Shown: piece after piece, positions 43,710 to 50,783 of the stretch
Position numbering within the stretch: the first letter of the stretch is position 1
Layout: the number at the start of each line of letters is the position of its first letter
Assembly (NCBI RefSeq): GCF_928381405.1
Contig: NZ_CAKMSB010000015.1
Location: 1-52,521, forward strand
From: Rothia nasisuis
GTDB lineage: Bacteria > Actinomycetota > Actinomycetes > Actinomycetales > Micrococcaceae
Direction of reading: 5' to 3'
Length of the DNA stretch: 52,521 nt
Notes under the pieces: model-generated
Seen by the model: only the letters and a program-made list of their open reading frames with translations
Database searches by the model: none
Told to the model about the DNA's origin: nothing
Translations under genes and position numbers: made by a program

Positions 43710-44573
43710 CTAAACAGGTTTACGGCTAATAACGTTAAGCGTGGTGGTGTGCGGGTTGAGCGCATATTCTTCTGCGCTGCGGCGAGGATTAACCCGGTAG
43801 GTGGCGGATGCTTCAGCAACCGAGATCGGCCCGTCAAAAACACTGCGAGCTTCAGCCAATGCGGTGGCCGAGTCATTCCATATAGGCAGGTGGGTGAGTA
43901 GCAGGTTACGGACGCCTGCCTCGGCTGCCGCTTCACCGGCACGTTTGCCGGTGAGGTGGATGCCACGCAGGGCGTCATCGCGCCCCTCCTGGTAGGCAGC
44001 TTCGCACAAGAAAAGGTCGGCGCCGCGGGCCGCTTCAATGAGGCCGATACAGGAGTCAGTGTCACCCGAGTAGGTCAGCACGGTTTTGCCCTCACTGGTT
44101 TCGCACTCAATGCGCAGGGCGTAGGGCTCTTTGGTGGGATGAACCACCACGTGCGGGGTGACGGTGAAGGGGCCTATTCTAACCTCGGAGTGGTTGTTCC
44201 ATTCGTGGAACTCGAACTCGGTGTGCATGCCCGGTTCAAGGGGTAAGCCGTGGGTATTGACCAGGTACTGGTGAATGTCGCTGGGCCCGTAGAGCGGAAT
44301 GGGGCCCTTAGACCAGCCGTTAGGGTTCCATTTGACCGCTACGTGCAAGCCCGAGAGGTCTATGCAGTGGTCTGGGTGCAGGTGCGAGATGAGGATGGCG
44401 TCAATATCTTCGAGGTTAATGTGGGTCTGTAGTGTGCCCAAGGCACCGTTGCCCATATCAACAATGATGCGCCAGGTCTTACCCAGGTCATCGATTGTTG
44501 AAACCATGTAGCAGCTAGCCGCTGCGTTGGGCCCAGGAAAGGAGCCGGTGCAGCCGATGACTGTCAATTGCAT
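43710..44573 (-). CDS. MBL-fold hydrolase (RNase Z/cyclic-nucleotide phosphodiesterase-like)
   Basis: A 287-residue metallo-beta-lactamase-fold enzyme starting MQLTVIGCTGSFPGPNAAAS, with metal motif SHLHPDH (H64, H66, D68, H69), His in TPHVVVHP, Asp in TYSGDTDS and a final His in LLLTHLPIW. It sits between murI and rph, the position of Rv1339 in Mycobacterium tuberculosis, reported as an atypical class II cAMP phosphodiesterase; this orthology is inferred from order and motif, not tested. tRNA-processing RNase Z is an alternative but is usually longer in the exosite region. GAAGGA precedes the start at a longish distance. Confidence 0.85.
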   Translation of the reverse strand: MQLTVIGCTGSFPGPNAAASCYMVSTIDDLGKTWRIIVDMGNGALGTLQTHINLEDIDAILISHLHPDHCIDLSGLHVAVKWNPNGWSKGPIPLYGPSDIHQYLVNTHGLPLEPGMHTEFEFHEWNNHSEVRIGPFTVTPHVVVHPTKEPYALRIECETSEGKTVLTYSGDTDSCIGLIEAARGADLFLCEAAYQEGRDDALRGIHLTGKRAGEAAAEAGVRNLLLTHLPIWNDSATALAEARSVFDGPISVAEASATYRVNPRRSAEEYALNPHTTTLNVISRKPV

Positions 44574-44606
44574 GGGTGGGTATTCCTTCTGTGTACTGGT
44601 GTTAGC

Positions 44607-45551
44607 TTAGGGAGTGACGGTGACGTGAGGGGAAGCGAGCTCGGGTGGAACGACGGCCAGGGAGCCGGTGGGGAATCGTTCTGCCACGGAGTTTGTGTGC
44701 CTCACCCGAGCGACTTCTGGGCCAAGGAAGCGGCGAGCAAGCTGTTCGAAGGTCTCGGTGGGGCCGGTAGCTAAGAACTCGTGGGTGGGAGGCAGCAGAG
44801 CAGGGCGCTCGAGCCCGGTCTGCAGAAGCGCCCTATAGACGTCCTTGGCGGACTCTTCGGAGGATGAGACCAGTGTGACCTTGTCTCCCATGATGTAGGA
44901 GATAACGCCGGTCAGCAGCGGGTAGTGGGTGCAGCCGAGTACCAGGGTGTCCACCCCGGCCTCTTTGAGCGGAGCCAGATAGGTCTCGGCGGTTTCCAGT
45001 AGCTCAGGCCCGCTGGTCACGCCCTTTTCCACGAATTCGACAAAGCGGGGGCAGGCCACCGAAAAGATTTCAAGGTCGCTCATGACCGAGAAAGTATCAT
45101 CGTAGGCTCTCGAAGTCACGGTGGCCTCAGTGGCAATGACGCCGATTTTGCGGTTGCGCGTTGCGGCAACTGCGCGGCGGGCTGCTGGCTGGATGACCTC
45201 AACCACCTGAATACCGTACTTGCGAGTATAGCGCTCACGGGCATCCCGCAGGACGGCCGCCGAGGCCGTATTGCAGGCAATCACCAGTAACTTGACCCCG
45301 GAGTCCACCAGTTCATCCATAATGCGTAGCGCGTGCGCACGCACCTGGGCGATGGTCAGCGGCCCGTAGGGGCCATGTGCCGTATCGCCCACATAAATCA
45401 CCGACTCGTGCGGCAACTGATCCATCACCGCGCGCGCCACGGTGAGCCCACCCACACCGGAGTCAAACACACCGATCGGAGCAGATGGTGTCGGCTCAGC
45501 CAACACCTGGCTGCCCCAGGGGGTGACGAGAGTGGGGTTAGAATCGCTCAT
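44607..45551 (-). CDS. murI: Glutamate racemase
   Basis: MurI makes D-glutamate for peptidoglycan. From ATG at 45551 the protein has 314 residues: [15 protein letters not shown] (D30, S31), the catalytic cysteines C93 in [10 protein letters not shown] and C207 in [11 protein letters not shown]. An upstream in-frame ATG at 45599 would add 16 residues ([16 protein letters not shown]) that are not family-like; AGG about seven bases before 45551 supports the shorter form. The N-terminal 24 residues before the fold are still longer than usual. The genes murI, MBL, rph and rdgB follow each other on one strand. Confidence 0.93.
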   Translation of the reverse strand: MSDSNPTLVTPWGSQVLAEPTPSAPIGVFDSGVGGLTVARAVMDQLPHESVIYVGDTAHGPYGPLTIAQVRAHALRIMDELVDSGVKLLVIACNTASAAVLRDARERYTRKYGIQVVEVIQPAARRAVAATRNRKIGVIATEATVTSRAYDDTFSVMSDLEIFSVACPRFVEFVEKGVTSGPELLETAETYLAPLKEAGVDTLVLGCTHYPLLTGVISYIMGDKVTLVSSSEESAKDVYRALLQTGLERPALLPPTHEFLATGPTETFEQLARRFLGPEVARVRHTNSVAERFPTGSLAVVPPELASPHVTVTP

Positions 45552-45728
45552 AATAGACCTGACATTAGCTAAAAAATAAACAAAAAGTAGAGCGGGCATC
45601 GCACCTGCAGGGTATTGAGTGAACCATCACGCCTATTAACGGCGTACGTGCGTCATAAAAAGACACGATGGTGAGCCAGCACAAGGTTGCAGGCACCCAG
45701 CAGAGCGCGGGAGCACAGGGTAAGACGG

Positions 45729-46286
45729 CTAGTCATCAATTCCCTCCAGCAGGGTCTGCATTAAGCTGTCTTGGAGCCACGTTACAAAGTTATAGAGCAG
45801 GGCCATATAGTCTTCGGTGGTTTCAACAGAATGCCAGTCGGTCTGCTCGCCTACCCGATCAGCGTCCGCAGCGCTGGCAATACCTAAGCGGGCCCCCAGG
45901 GTCAGCCTCACATCATTGAGAGCAGCCGCCCAGCTGTGCGCCCCAGCGGTGTCAAGTCGTACGGTGCCACCCTGGATATCCATAGCCGCCTGCGTCAGGT
46001 GCTCAATCTTTGCCCGGCGCAAGGTAAGGTCAGTAAACCGGCGGTACTCATCGGCAACCTCAGGGTCATCGCTGGCCACCGGGAGCATGCGGGCCACTGC
46101 CGGGTCGCTAGGCACGTCTACGTTCTCAGAAATCCCCACCAGGGCAGCCAGTGGATCATCGTCAGGGCTACTTTCAGGTTCCAGCGCCAGTGCCACGTCT
46201 TCAAATAATCGTGTGAGCACCTCTACCTCTTCCGGAGTAAATCGTGCCGTAATCCCCCGGGCCGTCGACATAAACGGTTGTGCCAT
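45729..46286 (-). CDS. DUF2017 family protein
   Basis: A 185-residue, mainly helical acidic protein. The N-terminal ITARFTPEEVEVLTRLFEDVALAL and the PVASDDPEVADEYRRFTDLTLRRAK stretch are typical of the actinobacterial DUF2017 family, always found next to clpS. Function is unknown; association with the ClpS adaptor suggests a link to regulated proteolysis. It begins 3 nt after the clpS stop, so the pair is an operon. The 129 bp downstream to murI hold a small hairpin (ACGCC/GGCGT, 45629-45645). Confidence 0.82.
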   Translation of the reverse strand: MAQPFMSTARGITARFTPEEVEVLTRLFEDVALALEPESSPDDDPLAALVGISENVDVPSDPAVARMLPVASDDPEVADEYRRFTDLTLRRAKIEHLTQAAMDIQGGTVRLDTAGAHSWAAALNDVRLTLGARLGIASAADADRVGEQTDWHSVETTEDYMALLYNFVTWLQDSLMQTLLEGIDD

Positions 46287-46288
46287 GG

Positions 46289-46630
46289 CTAGAACTCACC
46301 CGCTTGCTCGAAGGTTGCCCACAGCCCCCACGTGTGCAGGGCGGTGGTGTGGCGCTCCGCCTCTTCCTTGCTTCCGCTAAACACAGCGGCCTTGCCCTCG
46401 GTGTGCACCTGCATCATCAGCTGGTGAGCCCTCTCTCCGCTGTAACCAAATTGAGTACGAAAAACATAGGTGACAAAACTCATCAGGTTAACGGGGTCAT
46501 CCCACACCACTACCGTCCAGGGAAGGTCAGGGTTAACGGCTGAGTCCTGGGCAAGGTCACGTTCAAGATCGGTGAGCGTATCACTTGCCACTGCGCTCCA
46601 CGTAGCGCAAACTGCTGGTGACAATGTCAT
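46289..46630 (-). CDS. clpS: ATP-dependent Clp protease adaptor ClpS
   Basis: ClpS delivers N-degron substrates to ClpC/ClpA-ClpP. The 113-residue protein has the core WTVVVWDDPVNLMSFVTYVF, the QLMMQVHTEGKAAVFSG helix and EEAERHTTALHTWGL, with an N-terminal extension of about 36 residues that is variable in the family. AAAGGAG stands close before ATG. DUF2017 follows at once. Confidence 0.93.
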   Translation of the reverse strand: MTLSPAVCATWSAVASDTLTDLERDLAQDSAVNPDLPWTVVVWDDPVNLMSFVTYVFRTQFGYSGERAHQLMMQVHTEGKAAVFSGSKEEAERHTTALHTWGLWATFEQAGEF

Positions 46631-46780
46631 TACTCCTTTGTGCTAGCGCCGTACATGAGGTGGGGTAGACCTTATCTATCATACGACTGGGGGCATACCG
46701 TAGCGAACCGTGTTCACCGGCAGATAAGGAGCCCTCACTGTTTTACAGCGTAGGGGCTGGGCTTTACCGCAGGTAGCCGA

Positions 46781-46786
46781 TAAGGT
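46781..46786 (+). promoter_or_regulatory. Leaderless -10 box of pncB
   Basis: TAAGGT ends six bases before GTG at 46793; no ribosome site is present. Confidence 0.45.
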
Positions 46787-46792
46787 TATAGC

Positions 46793-48097
46793 GTGCGACA
46801 GAAAACTTCACTTTTGACTGACCACTACGAGCTGACCATGGTCCAGGCAGCCCTTGCCTCGGGGGCAGCCCACCGCAGTACGGTCTTTGAGGTCTTCGCC
46901 CGCAGGCTCTCAGGTGGGCGCCGTTACGGGGTCCTGGCAGGCACCGGCCGGTTACTTGCTGGGCTAGAAGACTTTCGCTTCTCCACCGAAGAACTGGACT
47001 TTTTGGCCGCCCGCAAGGTCGTTAATCAGCAGACCCTCGACTACCTAGCAGACTTTAAGTTCTCCGGTTCAATTCGTGGCTACGCGGAAGGGGAAATTTT
47101 CTTCCCCCACTCCCCCGTACTCCAGGTTGAGGCCACCTTTGCAGAAGCCTGCCTACTAGAGACCTATATACTCTCCATTCTTAACTTTGATTCTGCCGTT
47201 GCCACCGCAGCTTCCCGCATGACCGTGGCCGCCGGTAACCGCCCCTGCCTTGAGATGGGCTCCCGCCGCGCACACGAGCAGGCTGCGGTATCAGCAGCCC
47301 GCGCCTCCGTCATTGCGGGATTTACCGCGACCTCCAATCTAGAAGCGGGGCGCCAGTATGGCCTGCACACTATCGGCACGTCGGCTCACGCCTTCACCCT
47401 GCTTCACGACAGCGAGCGCCAGGCTTTTGAGGCCCAGCTTGCTTCCCAAGGGGTCGGTACTACCCTGCTGGTTGATACCTATGACGTTGAAGCAGCGGTA
47501 CGTCTGGCTGCAGAGCTCGCCGGGCCCGGCCTCGGTGCCGTCCGGCTCGACTCCGGCGACCTGGTAGCCCAAGCTCAGTTCGTGCGTCAGCTTCTCGATT
47601 CTCTCGGTAACACCGGTACGAAAATCACCGTAACCTCAGACCTTGATGAATATGCCATCGCCTCTTTAGCTGCGGCTCCGGTTAACTCTTACGGTGTCGG
47701 TACAAAACTCGTCACCGGATCTGGTGTACCCACCTCATCCATGGTGTATAAGGTCGTGCTGCGCGAAAACGCCCAGGGTCTTATGGAGCCGGTAGCCAAG
47801 GCCTCCTCGGGTAAGGCCTCTGTGGGTGGCAAGAAGAGCGCCGTGCGCCGTCTCAATGCCGGTGGTATCGCTACCGCTGAAGTCATTGGGGTTGATCTGC
47901 AAGCACCGGCCGACTCCAACGATCGCCCGCTCATGGTTGACCTGGTTGTGGACGGTCAGGTGCAGCCTGGATTTACCGGCGCTGAAGGTGTACGCAATGC
48001 GGCTGAGCGCCACGCCCGATCACTCGAAGAGCTACCACCGGCAGCCACCCGCCTTTCACCCGGCGACCCGGTTATTCCCACCGAATTTGTCTCCTAG
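46793..48097 (+). CDS. pncB: Nicotinate phosphoribosyltransferase
   Basis: PncB joins nicotinate to PRPP with ATP hydrolysis in the NAD salvage route. The 434-residue protein starts SLLTDHYELTMVQAAL, has the phosphoribosyl-binding regions GSRRAHEQAAVSAARA and TSNLEAGRQYGL, the phosphorylated-His segment GTSAHAF and LVDTYDV, VRLDSGDLVAQA, and TSDLDEYAI. GTG start at 46793 is six bases after a TAAGGT box. The nicotinamidase gene downstream makes its substrate. Confidence 0.94.
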   Translation: MRQKTSLLTDHYELTMVQAALASGAAHRSTVFEVFARRLSGGRRYGVLAGTGRLLAGLEDFRFSTEELDFLAARKVVNQQTLDYLADFKFSGSIRGYAEGEIFFPHSPVLQVEATFAEACLLETYILSILNFDSAVATAASRMTVAAGNRPCLEMGSRRAHEQAAVSAARASVIAGFTATSNLEAGRQYGLHTIGTSAHAFTLLHDSERQAFEAQLASQGVGTTLLVDTYDVEAAVRLAAELAGPGLGAVRLDSGDLVAQAQFVRQLLDSLGNTGTKITVTSDLDEYAIASLAAAPVNSYGVGTKLVTGSGVPTSSMVYKVVLRENAQGLMEPVAKASSGKASVGGKKSAVRRLNAGGIATAEVIGVDLQAPADSNDRPLMVDLVVDGQVQPGFTGAEGVRNAAERHARSLEELPPAATRLSPGDPVIPTEFVS

Positions 48098-48132
48098 CAA
48101 GCTCCATCATTGGATATCTCAGGGCGGTAAGA

Positions 48133-48172
48133 CGGGGCGGGCCCACCGAACCTGACCGGTGCGACCGCCCCG
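48133..48172 (+). other. GC-rich hairpin between pncB and pncA
   Basis: CGGGGCGG (48133-48140) pairs with CCGCCCCG (48165-48172), then after a 3x3 internal loop CACCG (48144-48148) pairs with CGGTG (48157-48161). No T run follows, so it is either a weak pncB terminator or part of a pncA leader. Confidence 0.45.
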
Positions 48173-48212
48173 GCAACCCGCCGTCCTGCACTTAAGCGAA
48201 AGTAAAGAGAAA

Positions 48213-48839
48213 ATGCCTAAAGCACTTATTGTTGTTGATGTTCAGAACGATTTTTGCGCCGGTGGTTCGCTGGCCACCGAACGGGGTGCCGAGGTTGCTG
48301 CCCTGATTAGCGAGTACCTAGAGAACCACCACGGGGACTACGAGGCAATCGTGGCTACCCTGGACTGGCATGTGAACCCGGGCGACCACTTCTCAGAGAA
48401 CCCTGATTTCAAGGAGTCCTGGCCGGTACACTGCAAGGCGGAGAGCCGGGGGGCCGAGCTGCACGAGGATCTGGATACCGACTATATTGAGGCCTACTTC
48501 CGCAAGGGGGAGTTTGAGGCCGCCTACTCGGGCTTTGAGGGCCTGCTGGCCCCCGAGGATACGGTGATGACCGGCGAGCGCGAGGCCGGAGCCCCGGCCC
48601 AGGACGACACCCCCAAGCTATCTCTCGATGACTGGCTGGCTGAGCGCGATATCACCGATGTTGATGTGGTGGGTATTGCCACCGATTACTGCGTCAAGGC
48701 CACGGCCCTGGATGCGGTGGATGCCGGTTATGAGACCCGCGTGCTGCTTGATTTGACGGCTCCGGTGGATGAGGACTCCCTGGACGATGTGAGCGATGAG
48801 CTGAAGGACGCCGGGGTGACGGTGACCGAGGTGCTCTAG
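48213..48839 (+). CDS. pncA: Nicotinamidase
   Basis: PncA deamidates nicotinamide to nicotinate, feeding PncB. From ATG 48213 (AAAGAG just upstream) it has 208 residues. The catalytic triad is D9 (VVDVQNDF), K98 (FRKGEFEAAYSGFEG) and C160 (ATDYCVKATALDA); metal ligands are D51, H53 and H59 in LDWHVNPGDHF. A loop of about 15 residues (GEREAGAPAQDDTP, about 121-134) is an insertion compared with shorter homologues. An upstream ATG at 48159 lies inside the GC-rich hairpin and is not preferred. The same enzyme activates pyrazinamide in mycobacteria. Confidence 0.94.
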   Translation: MPKALIVVDVQNDFCAGGSLATERGAEVAALISEYLENHHGDYEAIVATLDWHVNPGDHFSENPDFKESWPVHCKAESRGAELHEDLDTDYIEAYFRKGEFEAAYSGFEGLLAPEDTVMTGEREAGAPAQDDTPKLSLDDWLAERDITDVDVVGIATDYCVKATALDAVDAGYETRVLLDLTAPVDEDSLDDVSDELKDAGVTVTEVL

Positions 48840-48906
48840 GGTTCATTCACGGTAGAAGATTAGCTACCCGAGAGCAAAAACTGGCAGGTTCAGTTCTTTA
48901 CAGATC

Positions 48907-49140
48907 TCACCATTGCCAAGAATCAATAAAACTTGAGGCAAGAAGCTTTGGGAGCGTGGTGTTCAGCTCTGTAGGCCGCGGGGCCGTACCCAGCCTACGG
49001 GCGACGTCCTCGATGGTGTTCTCCCCCGCAGGTAGAAGTTCTACCAGGGCGGTGCGCACCCGTTGGCCTTTCCTCCTCGTCATACTCAGAAATTTCAAAG
49101 GCTTGAAATCAAACATGTTAAACCTCAGGGGCGCTCCCAA
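48907..49140 (-). pseudogene. AraC-type regulator remnant (HTH fragment)
   Basis: The frame contains RVRTALVELLPAGENTIEDV followed by ARRLGTAPR (about 49062-48970), which matches the start of the C-terminal DNA-binding domain of AraC regulators (usual pattern: VRxALxELLPxG, then VARRLGxSxRTLQRRL). After ARRLG the frame diverges; one frame over it reads RGLQS, stop, then TPRSQSFL, resembling the missing helix. The N-terminal two thirds of an AraC protein are absent. The front of the frame (NMFDFKPLKFLSM) is in fact promoter sequence. So this is a decayed, truncated gene behind a MerR-type promoter. Confidence 0.6.
49082..49112 (-). promoter_or_regulatory. MerR-type promoter 2 (before AraC remnant)
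   Basis: On the minus strand TTGATT (49112-49107) and GAGTAT (49087-49082) are 19 bp apart. The spacer holds the dyad ATTTCAA/TTGAAAT (49092-49109) in the same register as the alcohol dehydrogenase promoter and shares 15 of 19 spacer bases with it. Confidence 0.6.
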
Positions 49141-49163
49141 CCTCTATTGGTTGGGAGCGCCCC
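49128..49163 (-). terminator. Terminator after merR
   Basis: GGGGCGCTCCCAACC (49128-49142) and GGTTGGGAGCGCCCC (49149-49163) form a perfect 15-bp stem with a 6-nt loop, separating the adh-merR unit from the promoter in front of the AraC remnant. Confidence 0.75.
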
Positions 49164-49181
49164 TCCTTTGTGCCCTAGGGC

Positions 49182-49622
49182 TTAGCGGAATTGCTGGGCC
49201 AGTGAGATAGCTTCCTGGGCAAGATGCCTGGCGAGTTCCTTGTCGCCCGCTTCGACCGCCTGCCAGTAGCGTATTTTGAGGGCCAGGTAGTCCCGGCGGA
49301 GGCTCAGGCGTTTCAGGTCTGCCTCAAGCACCGCGTCGTGTTTCTGTAAGAGTTCGATCTGGAGCGCAGCATTGTGGATATGGTCTTTACCATTAGCTAC
49401 GTACTGGCGCATTTCGGCTATACCCATTCCGGTTGCCGCTAGACAGGCGATCCAGCCGAGTAGCTCGACGTCATCTGCAGAGTAAACACGGTGCCCGCTG
49501 GATTCATCTCGCGTGATGGCAGGGCTGACCCCTACAGATTCGTAGTACCTCAGAGTTGGCGCAGTGAGTCCCGTGAGTTCTGAGACCTGTTTGATGCTGT
49601 AGGTGGTCTGCCCTGTTTCCAT
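49182..49622 (-). CDS. MerR-family transcriptional regulator (AdhR-like)
   Basis: A 146-residue activator. The helix-turn-helix YSIKQVSELTGLTAPTLRYYE opens the protein, followed by the wing HRVYSADDVELLGWI and a long dimerisation helix (ALQIELLQKHDAVLEADLKRL). No conserved metal-binding cysteines are present, so it belongs with the aldehyde or electrophile-responsive MerR/AdhR group and not with metal sensors. It is 15 nt downstream of the zinc alcohol dehydrogenase, forming one operon. The operon promoter has a 19-bp spacer with a dyad, the hallmark of MerR control, so autoregulation is very likely. Confidence 0.9.
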   Translation of the reverse strand: METGQTTYSIKQVSELTGLTAPTLRYYESVGVSPAITRDESSGHRVYSADDVELLGWIACLAATGMGIAEMRQYVANGKDHIHNAALQIELLQKHDAVLEADLKRLSLRRDYLALKIRYWQAVEAGDKELARHLAQEAISLAQQFR

Positions 49623-49637
49623 GTCTTGGTCTTTTCC

Positions 49638-50654
49638 TTAGATACGGACGAAGGTTTTGATGGCTTCTCGATCTGCCATGGCCCGGTAGCCTTCAGCGAT
49701 GTCGTCTAACGCCACGGTCTTGTTAAAGACCTTACCCGGCTCAATTTCTCCCTTGTAGATGAGGTCGATGAGGTGGGGTAGGTATTTGCGGACGGGAGCA
49801 GGGCCACCCATGAGGTGGACTTCGGCGAAGAAGAGGGGGAGGCCTTCTAGCGTCACGTCATGGGAGACGCCAACGTAGCCGATGTGGCCGCCCGGGCGGG
49901 TGATGGCGATAGCAGTTTCCATGGACTGCTGGGTGCCTACGGCCTCGATGACGGAGTGGGCGCCCAGGCCGTTGGTGAGTTCTTTGACCTTGGCAATTCC
50001 TTCGTCCCCTCGTTCTTCCACGATATCGGTTGCCCCGAATTCGCGGGCCAAGGCCTGGCGGTCGGAGTGGCGGCTCATGACAATGATGCGCTCAGCTCCC
50101 ATCTGCTGGGCGGCTAGTACGCCGAGCAGGCCGACTGCGCCGTCACCCACGACGGCTACGATTTTTCCGGGGCCTGCCTGGGCTTCGTCGGCAGCGAACC
50201 AGCCGGTACCCAGGACATCGGAGGCAGCCATGAGGTGCTTGAGCTGCTCTTCGGTAGGTTCGGCAGGGGTGGCTACCAAGGTGCCGTCTGCCTGGGGTAC
50301 GCGCAGGTATTCCGCCTGGGCACCGCTTACAAAGTCGCCGTGGACGCAGCGGGAGGGGTAGCCGTCCGCGCAGATTTCACAGGTGTTATCTGAGATGCAG
50401 AAGGAGCCCACAACATAGTTGCCGACCTTGATGTCGTGCACCTCGCTACCGACCGTTTCGACGATTCCGACGTACTCGTGCCCCATTGGCTGGCGCTCGG
50501 TGACGGTATCTTCCCCGCGGTAGGGCCAGAGATCTGAGCCGCAAACGCAAGTGGCGGTGAGCTTAATGACGGCGTCGGTGGGGTCGATGATGGTCGGTTT
50601 TTCGGCCTCTTCGACACGGACGTCCTTAGGGCCGTAGATAAAGGTGGCTTTCAT
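49638..50654 (-). CDS. Zinc-dependent alcohol dehydrogenase
   Basis: A 338-residue medium-chain dehydrogenase. Catalytic zinc ligands are C38 (CVCGSDLWPYRG) and H59-E60 (GHEYVG); NAD(P) motif VVGDGAVGLLGVLAA. The structural-zinc lobe reads FCISDNTCEICADGYPSRC: C92, C95 and C103 fit, but the first ligand is displaced (C86, five residues away instead of two), so this site may be altered. Substrate not known; with an AdhR-like MerR partner, detoxification of aldehydes or quinones is plausible. ATG at 50654 follows TAAGGAACAGCT. Confidence 0.88.
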   Translation of the reverse strand: MKATFIYGPKDVRVEEAEKPTIIDPTDAVIKLTATCVCGSDLWPYRGEDTVTERQPMGHEYVGIVETVGSEVHDIKVGNYVVGSFCISDNTCEICADGYPSRCVHGDFVSGAQAEYLRVPQADGTLVATPAEPTEEQLKHLMAASDVLGTGWFAADEAQAGPGKIVAVVGDGAVGLLGVLAAQQMGAERIIVMSRHSDRQALAREFGATDIVEERGDEGIAKVKELTNGLGAHSVIEAVGTQQSMETAIAITRPGGHIGYVGVSHDVTLEGLPLFFAEVHLMGGPAPVRKYLPHLIDLIYKGEIEPGKVFNKTVALDDIAEGYRAMADREAIKTFVRI

Positions 50655-50708
50655 AGCTGTTCCTTAGGTTGAGGTGGGTATTTCTTCCACGCTGTGTTGT
50701 GCTGTTTT

Positions 50709-50739
50709 ATCCTAAGAAACTTAAAGCGCTTGAAGTCAA
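50709..50739 (-). promoter_or_regulatory. MerR-type promoter 1 (adh-merR operon)
   Basis: On the minus strand TTGACT (50739-50734) and TAGGAT (50714-50709) are separated by 19 bp, the overlong spacer of MerR-activated promoters. The near-perfect dyad ACTTAAAGCGCTTGAAGT (50719-50736) lies within it. Confidence 0.75.
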
Positions 50740-50783
50740 GCAACTCCTGTTGAGAGCGGCAGTGTCACCGCCGTATACACACC

